64,000 bases of DNA from Streptomyces typhae (GTDB lineage: Bacteria > Actinomycetota > Actinomycetes > Streptomycetales > Streptomycetaceae): contig NZ_WPNZ01000012.1 in NCBI RefSeq assembly GCF_009755605.1, positions 244,380 to 308,379 of the forward strand, read 5' to 3'. How positions within the stretch are numbered: position 1 is the first letter of the stretch; each line of letters opens with the position of its first letter. The position numbers and the translations under genes are program-made. Shown piece by piece: positions 8,131 to 16,266 of this stretch. A model generated the notes under the pieces. It made no database searches, was not told the DNA's origin, and saw only the letters and a list, made by a program, of their open reading frames with translations.

Positions 8131-8372
8131 TCCGGCCACGTCCGGGAGCCGCAGTGCGCCGTCCGACTCGGGGCGACGGCGCGGGTACGCGCGCGAACGA
8201 GCAGGAAGCGACACACAACGCCATAACGGCAGGCAACAGGCACCGGCGCCGTGGCGTGCACGGCACGAGCCGCTAGCATCGGCCAGCATCGGCGGGCGAC
8301 CTTCCCCGGGCCTTCGACGGGCATGCGACGGGCGGGGAGGCAGCCCACTACCCCCAGGCCAGGGAGCGAATC

Positions 8373-9074
8373 GTGCTGATCACCCACGACACCCGGTGTG
8401 CGCTCGACGCCGTGGTCGATCTGGTGAACTCCGCGCCAGACGAAGAGAACGGCGACAGCGCCGACGGGCTCACGGACCTGGCGGCACTGCACGGCTTCGT
8501 GCAGCGGCACGCGATCAGTGATGTCGGCGTGCTCTCGGAGAAGGATCTGGCGGGGGTGCACGAGATCCGCGCCCGGTTCGCCGAGGTCTTCGCGGCCCGG
8601 GAGCCGCACCGGGCCGTCGCCCTGATCAACGACCTGGTCGCCGCCGCAGGCACCACGCCGCGGCTGACCGACCACGACGGCTACGACTGGCACGTGCACT
8701 ACTTCGCGCCCGGCGCCTCCGTCGCCGATCACCTGGCCGCCGACTGCGGGATGGCCCTCGCCTTCTTCGTCGTCGCGGGCGAGCAGGAGCGGCTGCGCCG
8801 GTGCGAGGCGCCGGACTGCCGGCGGGCCTTCATCGACCTGTCCCGCAACCGCTCCCGCCGCTACTGCGACAGCCGCACCTGCGGGAACCGGCTGCACGTC
8901 GCCGCGTACCGGGCCCGCCGCAGGGAGGCTGCGGGCCTCGAAGGGGACACACACGAGGCACACGACGCACGCGGCACCCACGACACACGCGGCACCCACG
9001 AGGCGCGCGGTTCCCGTGAGGCACACGGCGCAGCCGCGGCTAGAGCAGCAGCAGATCGTGCAGTGATGCCATGA
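8373..9074 (+). CDS. CGNR zinc-finger / ABATE-domain regulator with repetitive tail
   Basis: A 233-residue protein. The N-terminal ABATE-like domain (formerly DUF1470, about 1-140) is followed by the CGNR zinc finger: RRCEAPDCRRAFID, then RYCDSRTCGNR with four Cys ligands, ending about residue 180. Such proteins are thought to be DNA-binding stress regulators. GTG 8373 is supported by GGGAG seven bases upstream. Beyond residue 190 the sequence becomes a low-complexity tail of GTHDTRGTHEARG-type repeats, matched by DNA-level direct repeats at about 8950-9010. This tail overlaps the 3' end of the convergent small membrane gene by 35 nt, suggesting a recent 3' extension. Confidence 0.85.
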   Translation: MLITHDTRCALDAVVDLVNSAPDEENGDSADGLTDLAALHGFVQRHAISDVGVLSEKDLAGVHEIRARFAEVFAAREPHRAVALINDLVAAAGTTPRLTDHDGYDWHVHYFAPGASVADHLAADCGMALAFFVVAGEQERLRRCEAPDCRRAFIDLSRNRSRRYCDSRTCGNRLHVAAYRARRREAAGLEGDTHEAHDARGTHDTRGTHEARGSREAHGAAAARAAADRAVMP

Positions 9075-9231
9075 GGAGCAAGGTGCCGATCACCGCCAGA
9101 AAGATCATCAGCGGGGGTTGCGAGAGGGCGAAGAGGCAGCCTCGCGGTTCGTCGGCGGTCCCGCGCCCCTTGTCGGCGGTGCCCCGGCCGTCGGGCGGGG
9201 CGGGATCGCTCTGTGTGGTGATGTCCGGCAT
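9040..9231 (-). CDS. Small single-span membrane protein
   Basis: A 63-residue protein. A polar Asp/Gly/Thr-rich N-terminus (about 1-38) precedes one hydrophobic C-terminal segment (PPLMIFLAVIGTLLLMASL), ending HDLLLL. This is a C-tail-anchored topology. The frame is credible because the hydrophobic segment is clean and the third-position GC is high. I know of no function. It converges on and overlaps the CGNR gene by 35 nt. Confidence 0.6.
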   Translation of the reverse strand: MPDITTQSDPAPPDGRGTADKGRGTADEPRGCLFALSQPPLMIFLAVIGTLLLMASLHDLLLL

Positions 9232-9463
9232 CTCGCGGTGATGATGGCGCAGAGCGGACCCCGCTCTTTACCAACACGGACGTTCTGAGGGGTAGTTCGC
9301 CGCATTCCGTGACCTTGCGGGTCCGGTGCGGCGCACCTGCGAGCGGAGTCCGTGGATACGCTCGAACGCAGTCCCGACATGTGGAATGCGGGGCTGTGGC
9401 TCCGCCGGGCGGGGCCGCGGCCGGGGGCGGGTTCGGTTCCCTGGGCCGGGCGTGGGCCCCGGG

Positions 9464-9907
9464 TCAGATCCCGTGCTTCTTCAAGATGGCCTCGATGTCG
9501 CTGAAGTCCTCCGCGGGCGCGGCCTTCTGCCCGGCCGCGGGCTTGGCCCCCGGCCGGGCCGCCGAGCCGAGGGACGGCGCGGACGCGGCAGGGGCGACGG
9601 CCTCGCGGCGGGCGGCCTTCGCCGCGGCCCTGCGCTCCTTGCGGGTGCCGCCGGAGCGGCGCTCCACCGCGCGCGTGGCCAGGAACAGCAGCCAGGCCGC
9701 GCCGAGCACACCGAAGCCGGCCCAGGCGACGGGGCTGAAGGCCGTCTCGGCCGCCCACTCCACCGCCCCGGTCATCACCAGGCCGATCGGGACCAGCGCA
9801 TACGCGGCGAGACGGGCCGCGGCGAGGAAACGCTTGCGGTACGCCGTGACGGCCGCGATGCCGAGGCCGGCCGCGGCTACGGCGGAGCAGATGGTCTCGG
9901 CAATCAT
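9464..9907 (-). CDS. Membrane protein with charged Ala/Arg-rich tail
   Basis: A 147-residue protein starting at ATG 9907 with a GGAGG box 7 nt upstream. The N-terminal half carries three hydrophobic segments (about 5-22, 33-53 and 62-82). The C-terminal half is a basic, Ala-rich cytoplasmic tail (TRKERRAAAKAARREAV) and ends in a short amphipathic segment, DFSDIEAILKKHGI, which looks like a docking peptide. The family is unrecognised. It is divergent from the DsbA-like gene. The 232 bp downstream, up to the small membrane gene, hold no gene I can support. Confidence 0.7.
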   Translation of the reverse strand: MIAETICSAVAAAGLGIAAVTAYRKRFLAAARLAAYALVPIGLVMTGAVEWAAETAFSPVAWAGFGVLGAAWLLFLATRAVERRSGGTRKERRAAAKAARREAVAPAASAPSLGSAARPGAKPAAGQKAAPAEDFSDIEAILKKHGI

Positions 9908-10118
9908 CCCGGTCCTCCAGGCGTACGGGCACGGTGCAGTGTCGCTTGTGTCCCTTCCATCCTGCACCGGGTGCGGCGCCGTAGGCCACGGCCCCAGCGG
10001 ACATCAGGGAGATATCCGGGTAGCGGCTCCTCCCCAGGTCCCGGTCGGCGGCACCGACCGGGGGGGCGCGCCAGGTCCCGGCTGGGGCGCGCCCCGAGGT
10101 CCTGGAAGACTGTGCACC

Positions 10119-10664
10119 ATGAACGACTCCCCTCCTTCTGCCCCCTCCGGCCCCGCCGGGCCCGCCGCGCCCCTGGTCATCGACGTCTGGTGCGAGCTGC
10201 AGTGTCCGGACTGCCGCACCGCCCTGGACGACGTGCGCGCCCTGCGCGCCCGCTACGGCGACCGCGTCGAGCTGCGGCTGCGGCACTTCCCCCTGGAGAA
10301 GCACAAGCACGCCTTCGCCGCCGCCCAGGCCGCGGAGGAGGCTCTCGAACAGGGCAAGGGCTGGGAGTACGTGGAGGCCGTCCTCGGCCGGGTCGAGCAG
10401 CTCGACCGTACGGGAGAACCCTTCCTGATCGAGGTGGCTCGCGAACTCGGCCTCGACGCGGAGGAGTTCGACACCGCCCTGGTGGACGGCCGGCACATCC
10501 TGATCGTCGACGCCGACCAGGCCGAGGGCAAGGCGATCGGCGTCACCGGGACGCCCACGTACGTCGTCGGCGACGAGCGCCTGGACGGCGGCAAGAGCCA
10601 GGAGGGCCTGCGCGACCGCATCGAGGAGATCGCGGACCGGCTGCTCGCGAGAGACCGGGATTAG
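10119..10664 (+). CDS. DsbA-family (FrnE-like) thiol oxidoreductase
   Basis: A 181-residue thioredoxin-fold protein. The active-site CPDC is at residues 29-32, preceded by another Cys at 25, within the first strand-helix (VIDVWCELQCPDCRT). An inserted helical domain spans about 60-130, and the cis-Pro loop is GVTGTPTYVVGD. It belongs to the cytoplasmic DsbA-like/FrnE group, since there is no signal peptide, only a short Pro/Ser-rich leader. It probably performs thiol-disulfide chemistry in the cytoplasm. ATG 10119 is the first start after a G-rich untranslated region. Confidence 0.88.
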   Translation: MNDSPPSAPSGPAGPAAPLVIDVWCELQCPDCRTALDDVRALRARYGDRVELRLRHFPLEKHKHAFAAAQAAEEALEQGKGWEYVEAVLGRVEQLDRTGEPFLIEVARELGLDAEEFDTALVDGRHILIVDADQAEGKAIGVTGTPTYVVGDERLDGGKSQEGLRDRIEEIADRLLARDRD

Positions 10665-10749
10665 GTCCCGCCCGGACGGGCCCGCCACGGTCCGGCGCGC
10701 CCAGGGAGGCCGACGCGTCCAGGGGGGCCGGCGCGTCCGGCGAGGCCGG

Positions 10750-11574
10750 TCACAGCAGCGGCTTGTACAGCGCGTACTCGGTCGTCTCGTAGCCCAGGGA
10801 CTCGTACAGGCGCAGCGCCGGGGTGTTCCCCGCGAAGACGTGCAGGCCGATGCGGTCCTTGCCCGCCTCGAGGCACTGCTGTTCGGCGAGGAGCATCAGG
10901 GAGCGGCCGTGGCCCCGGCCGCGGTGTTCGGGGCCGACCTCGACGTCGTACACGAAGGCGTGGCCGTCGCTCTCGGCGAGCCACAGCGTGCCGACGGCCG
11001 TGCCGTCGTGGAGCAGGACGCTGAGCCGGTTGCCGGGCGTGGCCAGGCCCTCCGCGAGGAGCGTTTCGTAGTCGGCCGCGGCCTTGGCCCGAGCCTGCTC
11101 CTCCGGGACGCCGCGATCGGCCCAGTCCTTGGCGTAGCTCCGCACGGAGTGCTCGGCCCAGGGCGTGAACTCCTCGGGTGTCATCGCCCGCGCCCGCACG
11201 CCCAGCGGCAGCGCGGGCGGTGCGGGAGGCAGCGTCTTCGCCATCCGGCGGCTGCGTTCCACATAGCCGAGCGCCGCGGCGAGGGTGCGGCCGCCGGAGG
11301 CCGTGACCGGCACGACCGCCACGATCTGGGCGCAGCCCCAGCCGCGGGCCACCTCCTCGGCGGCGAGCGCCGCCACGGTCGCGCGGCCCCGCCTGCGGTC
11401 CGGCTCGTCGATGCGCAGGTCCTGGATCTCCGCGACGCGGGGGCCGAGGCGCGCGTGGGTGGCCAGTCGGATCCGGCCGACGGGGCGGCTGTTCACGCAG
11501 ACGTCGTAGTCGCGCGACTTGGCGCCCTCGGTGCTCTCGTGGAGCGGCCCGGACGGCCGCAGAGTCGTCGTCAT
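10750..11574 (-). CDS. Tandem GNAT acetyltransferase
   Basis: A 274-residue protein with two acetyltransferase modules. The N-terminal one (about 15-115) has RIDEPDRRRGRATVAAL as its acetyl-CoA loop. The C-terminal one (about 125-274) has the stronger signature VEVGPEHRGRGHGRSLM and the closing HVFAGNTPALRLYESLGY. The substrate is unknown. The start is ATG 11574 (MTTTLRPSG); an upstream ATG at 11592 would add six residues. It ends 86 nt before the DsbA-like gene's convergent end and follows pabC with a short gap, possibly in the same transcript. Confidence 0.88.
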   Translation of the reverse strand: MTTTLRPSGPLHESTEGAKSRDYDVCVNSRPVGRIRLATHARLGPRVAEIQDLRIDEPDRRRGRATVAALAAEEVARGWGCAQIVAVVPVTASGGRTLAAALGYVERSRRMAKTLPPAPPALPLGVRARAMTPEEFTPWAEHSVRSYAKDWADRGVPEEQARAKAAADYETLLAEGLATPGNRLSVLLHDGTAVGTLWLAESDGHAFVYDVEVGPEHRGRGHGRSLMLLAEQQCLEAGKDRIGLHVFAGNTPALRLYESLGYETTEYALYKPLL

Positions 11575-11668
11575 CACGGGAGTTCTACCCACTGGGCGCC
11601 CCCGGCGTCATCCGGTTTTGCGCCCCCCGCGCCCCGAAGCCGCCCCCTGGGCGCCCCGATGCCGTCCC

Positions 11669-12490
11669 TCAAGGGTCGAGGTCGTTCCCCGCACGCTCGT
11701 CGAAGATCTGCATCGCCTTGGCCGTCACCGGGCCGGGGGCGTCCGGAAGCCGGCGTTCGTCGACGCGGTGCACGGCCTGCACGTCGCGCAGCGTCGAGGT
11801 GAGGAAGACCTCGTCGGCGCGGTCGAGGACGTCGAGCGGCAGGTCGGTCTCGCGCGCGCCGGTCCACTGGACGGTGAGTTCGCGGGTGATGCCTGCCAGG
11901 CACCCCGAGGCGAGCGGCGGCGTGTGGATCTCGCCGTCGATGACGACGAAGACGTTCGTGCCGGTCCCCTCGCAGAGCTGCCCCGCCGTGTTGGCGAACA
12001 GCGCCTCGGTGGCGCCCCGCTCCTTGGCACGGGCGAGGGCGACGACGTTCTCGGCGTACGAGGTGGTCTTCAGGCCGGCCAGCGCGGAGCGTTCGTTGCG
12101 GGTCCAGGGGACGGTGATCACGGCGGTGGAGTCGGGCCTGCGCGCGGCCTCGTCGAGGGCGACGACGAGCGTGGCGCCCTGGTCGCCGCGGTCCGAGCCG
12201 AGCGGCGAGACGCCTCCGGTGCAGGTGATGCGCAGCCGCCCGAGGGCCGTCGGGTTGGCGTCGACGACGGCGGCGCAGGCGCGGCGGACCTCGTCCGTGT
12301 CCGGCTCGGGCAGGCCGAGTCCCCGGGCGGAGCGGACGAGGCGGTCCAGGTGCCGGGTGAGTGCGAACGGCCGTCCCGCGACCGTCTTCACGGTCTCGAA
12401 GACGCCGTCACCGACGGTCAGTCCGTGGTCGAGCACGGAGACGCGCGCGGAATCCAGGTCCCGCAGCCCGCCGTTGAGCCATATCTTCAC
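11669..12490 (-). CDS. pabC: Aminodeoxychorismate lyase (class IV PLP aminotransferase fold)
   Basis: A 273-residue fold-type IV PLP enzyme. The N-terminal MKIWLNGGLRDLDSARVSVL and VGDGVFETVKT are family marks. Lys141 in GLKTTSYAENV is the expected Schiff-base lysine, and TGTNVFVV plus a C-terminal TSTLRDVQAV complete the pattern. It would split 4-amino-4-deoxychorismate into p-aminobenzoate and pyruvate for folate. A branched-chain aminotransferase role is less likely because pabB lies immediately upstream, 124 bp away, on the same strand. The start is GTG 12490. The gap to pabB contains tandem 28-bp repeats. Confidence 0.88.
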   Translation of the reverse strand: MKIWLNGGLRDLDSARVSVLDHGLTVGDGVFETVKTVAGRPFALTRHLDRLVRSARGLGLPEPDTDEVRRACAAVVDANPTALGRLRITCTGGVSPLGSDRGDQGATLVVALDEAARRPDSTAVITVPWTRNERSALAGLKTTSYAENVVALARAKERGATEALFANTAGQLCEGTGTNVFVVIDGEIHTPPLASGCLAGITRELTVQWTGARETDLPLDVLDRADEVFLTSTLRDVQAVHRVDERRLPDAPGPVTAKAMQIFDERAGNDLDP

Positions 12491-12543
12491 TGAGTCTCAC
12501 CTTGAGATGTCGGTCCGCACAGGAGGTACGAGGTACGAGGCGT

Positions 12544-12599
12544 GACGTACGAGCCATGCGGTACTGGGCATGACGTACGAGGCATGAGGTACTGGGCAT
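12544..12599. repeat. Two tandem 28-bp repeats between pabB and pabC
   Basis: Unit 1 (12544-12571) and unit 2 (12572-12599) are abutting copies that differ at three positions. Both run GACGTACGAG(C/G)CATG and end GGTACTGGGCAT. Degenerate copies of TACGAGG continue to the left to about 12523. The array fills most of the 124-bp pabB-pabC gap. No function is evident. Confidence 0.8.
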
Positions 12600-12614
12600 A
12601 AGGCGCGAGGCGGA

Positions 12615-13685
12615 TCATGCGCCCGGTACGTAGGTGCCCGAGGCTACCGCCAGCAGCCGGGCCGCCTTCAGCTCCGTCTCGCGCCACTCCCCCTCGGGGT
12701 CCGAGCCCCAGGTGATCCCCGCCCCCGTACCGAACCGCAGCACGGCACCGCCCCCGCCGTCGTTCCCGGCGGTGCGGTCCACCCAGAACGTGCGGATGCC
12801 GACGGCGAGCTCTGCCGTGCGCCGGTCGGCGTCGACCCAGCCGATGCCGCCGCAGTACGGGCCGCGGGGCGCGGTCTCCAGGGAGTCGATGATGCGCAGG
12901 GCGCTGGACTTCGGGGCTCCGGTGACCGAGCCCGGCGGGAAGGCGGTGGCCAGGAGCTCCGGCCAGCCGGCGGCGGTGCGCAGCTCGCCGCGGACGGTGG
13001 AGACGAGGTGCACCAGACCGGGGTGCTTCTCCACCACGCACAGGTCGGGCACGGTCACCGTGCCCGGCGCGCAGACCCGTCCCAGGTCGTTGCGGACGAG
13101 GTCGACGATCATGACGTTCTCGGCGTGGTCCTTCTCCAGGAGGTCCGCCTCGGTGCGTCCGGTGCCCTTGATGGGCCCGGACTCCACGACGTCGCCCGCA
13201 CGGCGCAAAAACAGCTCGGGCGACGCGGTGGCTATCTCCACGCCGTGCGCCGGCAGCCGTATGGTGCCCGCGTACGGGGCGGGGTTGCCGCGGGCCAGGA
13301 GCGCGGTGAGGGCGTCCACGTCGGCGGGGGCGGCGGGGGCGGTGTCCTCGCGGAGCGGCGCGGAGAGGATTCGGCAGAGGTTCGCCTGATAGACGTCGCC
13401 GGCGGCTATGTGCTCGCGTATGCGGCACACGCCCTCCGTGTACGCGGCGCGGTCGAGCGACGACTTCCAGTCACCGGCAGCCGGGCCGCGCCAGGCGCCC
13501 GGCACCGGCGCGGGCACCGGTTCCGCGCGCACCCGCCCGAAGCGGGCGCACACGAACCGGCCCTCGAAGTCGGCGGACACCGCCCAGAAGCCGGCGGACT
13601 CCAGGGCGGAAGGGTCGCTGGTCACGTCCCGGAGATCGGTCGCGAGGAGGCCGCCGAAGCGCGCCATGGGAGACAGGTCGTGCAC
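12615..13685 (-). CDS. pabB: Aminodeoxychorismate synthase component I (chorismate-binding)
   Basis: About 356 residues from GTG 13685. The C-terminal 250 residues form a chorismate-binding domain: GDVYQANLCR, ASPELFLRR, then PIKGTGRT, DLVRNDLGRVC, PPGSVTGAPK, and GTGAGITWGSDPEGEWRETELKA near the end. PIKGT, with the Lys that distinguishes PabB, argues for aminodeoxychorismate rather than anthranilate synthase. The amidotransferase subunit is not nearby. With pabC it would make p-aminobenzoate. The start is uncertain: ATG 13667 and an ATG-initiated frame to 13763 are alternatives, and none has a convincing ribosome site. Confidence 0.88.
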   Translation of the reverse strand: MHDLSPMARFGGLLATDLRDVTSDPSALESAGFWAVSADFEGRFVCARFGRVRAEPVPAPVPGAWRGPAAGDWKSSLDRAAYTEGVCRIREHIAAGDVYQANLCRILSAPLREDTAPAAPADVDALTALLARGNPAPYAGTIRLPAHGVEIATASPELFLRRAGDVVESGPIKGTGRTEADLLEKDHAENVMIVDLVRNDLGRVCAPGTVTVPDLCVVEKHPGLVHLVSTVRGELRTAAGWPELLATAFPPGSVTGAPKSSALRIIDSLETAPRGPYCGGIGWVDADRRTAELAVGIRTFWVDRTAGNDGGGGAVLRFGTGAGITWGSDPEGEWRETELKAARLLAVASGTYVPGA

Positions 13686-13841
13686 GTCTGCGAGTCTATG
13701 ACCGGCGTCCCGAGGGCGCCCCGGGCCTCCACCGGAGAGGCGACAACCCAGCACGCTGCGCAAACGCGTTTTTGTACTGGCCCAGGAATCCGCTAGAGTT
13801 CAACACGTCGCCGGGACGCGGAAGCGGACCGGGAAAGACAA

Positions 13842-13914
13842 GCGGACGTAGCTCAGTTGGTAGAGCGCAACCTTGCCAAGGTTGAGGTCGCCAGTTCGAA
13901 CCTGGTCGTCCGCT
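13842..13914 (+). tRNA. tRNA-Gly (anticodon GCC)
   Basis: A 73-nt cloverleaf: acceptor GCGGACG/CGTCCGC with discriminator T, D-arm GCTCAGTTGGTAGAGC, anticodon arm CAACC-TTGCCAA-GGTTG (GCC), T-arm CCAGTTCGAACCTGG. First of five tRNAs on the plus strand. Confidence 0.97.
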
Positions 13915-13956
13915 CGCAGGAACCGCGGGGGATCTTCCCGAACTCCCGTGACTCCT

Positions 13957-14030
13957 GGTGGAGTGGCCGAGAGGCGAGGCAACGGCCTGCAAAGCCGTCT
14001 ACACGGGTTCAAATCCCGTCTCCACCTCCA
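13957..14030 (+). tRNA. tRNA-Cys (anticodon GCA)
   Basis: Acceptor GGTGGAG/CTCCACC with discriminator T, followed by an encoded CCA (14028-14030). The anticodon arm is ACGGC-CTGCAAA-GCCGT, giving GCA. Only one nucleotide separates it from the next tRNA, so the cluster is processed from one transcript. Confidence 0.95.
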
Positions 14031-14031
14031 A

Positions 14032-14103
14032 GGACGATTAGCTCAGCGGGAGAGCGCTTCCCTGACACGGAAGAGGTCACTGGTTCAATCCCAGTATCGT
14101 CCA
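14032..14103 (+). tRNA. tRNA-Val (anticodon GAC), copy 1
   Basis: A 72-nt cloverleaf with anticodon arm CTTCC-CTGACAC-GGAAG (GAC) and discriminator A. The body equals the two following copies, but the acceptor stem is GGACGAT/ATCGTCC rather than GCGCGAT/ATCGCGC. The changes are compensatory, so pairing is kept. Confidence 0.97.
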
Positions 14104-14148
14104 CTGGAATCTCTGATCATGAGTTCTTGATCATGTAGAGGTTTCCCC

Positions 14149-14220
14149 GCGCGATTAGCTCAGCGGGAGAGCGCTTCCCTGACACGGAAGAGGTCACTGG
14201 TTCAATCCCAGTATCGCGCA
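14149..14220 (+). tRNA. tRNA-Val (anticodon GAC), copy 2
   Basis: Identical to copy 3 over all 72 nt: acceptor GCGCGAT/ATCGCGC, anticodon GAC, discriminator A. The spacer before it (14104-14148) contains the palindrome TGATCATGAGTTCTTGATCA. Confidence 0.97.
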
Positions 14221-14260
14221 CGCACAGGTCCCCTCAGGGGGCCGCGTCGCAGGTTGACCC

Positions 14261-14332
14261 GCGCGATTAGCTCAGCGGGAGAGCGCTTCCCTGACACGGA
14301 AGAGGTCACTGGTTCAATCCCAGTATCGCGCA
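14261..14332 (+). tRNA. tRNA-Val (anticodon GAC), copy 3
   Basis: The same 72-nt sequence as copy 2, ending eight bases before the cluster terminator. Three copies of one Val isoacceptor in tandem point to local duplication. Confidence 0.97.
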
Positions 14333-14340
14333 CCAGCCAC

Positions 14341-14378
14341 AAGAAGCCCCCGGCCGTCTCCACGGCCGGGGGCTTCTT
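14341..14378 (+). terminator. Terminator of the tRNA cluster
   Basis: A perfect 17-bp stem (14341-14357 with 14362-14378) has a four-base loop and is followed by CTTGTG. It lies immediately after the last tRNA-Val. Because the stem begins AAGAAG, the minus strand also carries a T-containing tail, so it may work in both directions and serve the zinc-ribbon gene as well. Confidence 0.9.
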
Positions 14379-14439
14379 CTTGTGCACGGGCCGGCGCACC
14401 GGCAGACACCCCGGTCGGCGCGTCGGCCGGTGCGCCGGG

Positions 14440-14742
14440 TCAGGACGAGAAGAGCATGTGCCCGAAGCTCTTGTGCCGCTTGTGGCCGTGGTGGCCGTGG
14501 TGCTCGTGGTGGTGGCCCGAGTGGTGCGGGGCGCCCCACGCGGGCGCGGGCGCCGCCGGGTAGGCCGGGGCCGCCGGCGGGGCGGGTGGTGCCTGGTGCC
14601 CGCTCCACTGGCTCTCCAGACGGGTCAGGGCCTCCAGCTCGCCGTAGTCGAGGAATATGCCGCGGCAGCCACTGCACTGCTCGATCTGGACGCCATTGCG
14701 GTTGTACGTGTGCATCGGTGCGTGACACTTGGGGCACTGCAT
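14440..14742 (-). CDS. TFIIB-type zinc-ribbon protein with His-rich tail
   Basis: A 100-residue protein. The N-terminal zinc ribbon has MQCPKCHAPMHTY and IEQCSGCRGIFLDYGELEAL (four Cys ligands at about 3, 6, 24, 27), typical of the zf-TFIIB family of small bacterial proteins. After residue 48 the chain is Pro/Ala-rich and then strongly His-rich (HHSGHHHEHHGHHGHKRHK), which could bind metal. It starts at ATG 14742. The function of this family is unknown. It follows the phosphotransferase-like gene by 69 nt on the same strand. Confidence 0.85.
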   Translation of the reverse strand: MQCPKCHAPMHTYNRNGVQIEQCSGCRGIFLDYGELEALTRLESQWSGHQAPPAPPAAPAYPAAPAPAWGAPHHSGHHHEHHGHHGHKRHKSFGHMLFSS

Positions 14743-14811
14743 GGTCGGCTCAACTCCTCGCCGGTCGCTACTGCTTCGCCGGATGTCTGCCCGGCTACGG
14801 TGCAGAGCACC

Positions 14812-15825
14812 CTACTTCGTGCACGTCGGCGCCAAGTCCGGCGGGACGGCGGCCATCCGGCGGCAGGCGTCCACGAACGTCTCCTCGACCTCGTCGAGCG
14901 GGCGCCCCGCGGCCACCGCCTTGGCGATCGCGAGGGCGGCGGTCTGCACGGTCAGCGCGCGGGCCGGGACGTCGAGCACCGGCCAGGGATCCGCGCCGTC
15001 CGCGGGCACGGCCGGGCCTCCCGCCGCGCGGTAGGCGTTCAGGAACCGCGTCCACTCCTCCCCGAGGAGCAGACCGCAGGCGTACCAGGCAGCGGGGCGG
15101 GCCAGGTCCCAGGCCGGGTCGCCGGTGCCGAGGTCGTCGACGTCGATGAGCAGCCAGCGGTCGGCGGCCGCGGGGCGGTCCAGGTGCGGGTCCGTGCGCG
15201 GGTGCGGCAGGCGGCGGCCGAGGCGCGGGTCCTGCGGGGCGCGGACGAGCTGGCCCAGGTGCAGGTCCCCGTGGCACAGGAGCGGGGGGCCCGGCCAGGG
15301 CGCCTCGTCGCGGGCCCAGGCGGGCAGCACCGCCCACGCGCGCTCCACCGGGGAGGCGGCGGGGTGCGGGGCGGCGGCCCGCAGCCGGGCCACGGCGCGG
15401 GCCGCCTTCTCCGGGCCGCGCATCGGCGGCAGCGGGTACGGGAGCAAGGCGGGCGGGGTGCGGTGCAACCGGGCCAGGAGGGTGGCCGCGGCCTCCCAGG
15501 GGGCCGCGTCCGGGTCGTCCCGGTCGACCGGGGTGCCGTACGGCCAGAACGTGACCAGGCGGTCGTCCAGGCGGGTCGGCCGTGCGGACAGCGGGGCGAG
15601 GAGTGCGTCGGCGAGGCCGGGGTGGGCGGCCGCCGCGAGGCGTGCCGTCAGGTCGGACTCGGGCGTGCCGGGCGCGTGCGCCTTCGCCACGACCTGGGCG
15701 TGCCGGACGACCGTGGCGTCGGAGCGGTCGGCCAGGACGGCGTGCGGTTCGCTGCAGGCGCAGCCCTCGCTGTGGCGTGCCCTGAGTCTGGCCTGTGCGG
15801 TCAGGGCGGGGATGAGGGTGGTCAC
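14812..15825 (-). CDS. APH-family (aminoglycoside phosphotransferase-like) kinase
   Basis: 337 residues from GTG 15825 (VTTLIPALTAQ). It has the protein-kinase-like APH fold: the catalytic loop is LLCHGDLHLGQLV and the metal-binding segment is LLIDVDDLGTGDPAWDLARPA. The N-lobe is short, with a weak nucleotide loop. Such enzymes phosphorylate small molecules (aminoglycosides, choline, homoserine-like compounds); the substrate cannot be read from sequence. Upstream frame extends to 16002 but is Arg/Pro-rich and includes direct-repeat DNA, so the GTG start is preferred. The N-terminal Cys pair (EGCACSEPHA) is unusual. Confidence 0.82.
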   Translation of the reverse strand: MTTLIPALTAQARLRARHSEGCACSEPHAVLADRSDATVVRHAQVVAKAHAPGTPESDLTARLAAAAHPGLADALLAPLSARPTRLDDRLVTFWPYGTPVDRDDPDAAPWEAAATLLARLHRTPPALLPYPLPPMRGPEKAARAVARLRAAAPHPAASPVERAWAVLPAWARDEAPWPGPPLLCHGDLHLGQLVRAPQDPRLGRRLPHPRTDPHLDRPAAADRWLLIDVDDLGTGDPAWDLARPAAWYACGLLLGEEWTRFLNAYRAAGGPAVPADGADPWPVLDVPARALTVQTAALAIAKAVAAGRPLDEVEETFVDACRRMAAVPPDLAPTCTK

Positions 15826-15922
15826 GTGGATCGGTCCCGGAGTACTCGAAGTGTGCGCTGAGCGTACGGGGTCACGCGGGCCCTCCTGGCCCACCTCGGA
15901 GAAGCGGTCCCGTCCTGGGCGG

Positions 15923-15999
15923 CGGATCCGTGCGCTTCCGGGAGTCGGGGCCGCGCCCTTCGAGACCGGATCCGTGCGCTTCCAGAAGTCGGAGCCGCT
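15923..15999. repeat. Imperfect direct repeat in a gene-free stretch (15826-16266)
   Basis: Two copies of a roughly 33-bp sequence beginning CGGATCCGTGCGCTTCC start 44 bp apart (15923 and 15967) and differ at a few purines. Further right, CACAGGACC-type words recur (about 16050-16095). No open frame here has convincing codon use. Apart from these repeats and the terminator at 16141-16181, I see nothing in this interval. Confidence 0.65.
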
Positions 16000-16140
16000 C
16001 ACGCCGCACGAAATCGCACAGAATCACACGGGGCCACACAGTGCCGGACGGCACCTCACAGGACCGTACGACCGACACCTCACAGGACCACGCGACGTCT
16101 CACGGGGCCGCACCGGACCGCAGCACCGGGCCGTACGGGA

Positions 16141-16181
16141 AAAGAAACAGCCCGCGCAGCTCCCCAGCTGCGCGGGCTGTC
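16141..16181 (-). terminator. Intrinsic terminator of the small membrane-protein gene
   Basis: A perfect 15-bp stem (16148-16162 with 16167-16181) has a CCCC loop and is followed on the minus strand by TTCTTTT. It lies 86 nt downstream of the stop of the gene at 16267-16470. Confidence 0.85.
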
Positions 16182-16266
16182 GTGCCGTCCGCCGCACCCC
16201 CGTCCCCACGGGGTTTCATGGCCGGATGTCCCCGCCCGGACCGCTCTTCCGGGCCCGGGGCGCCGC

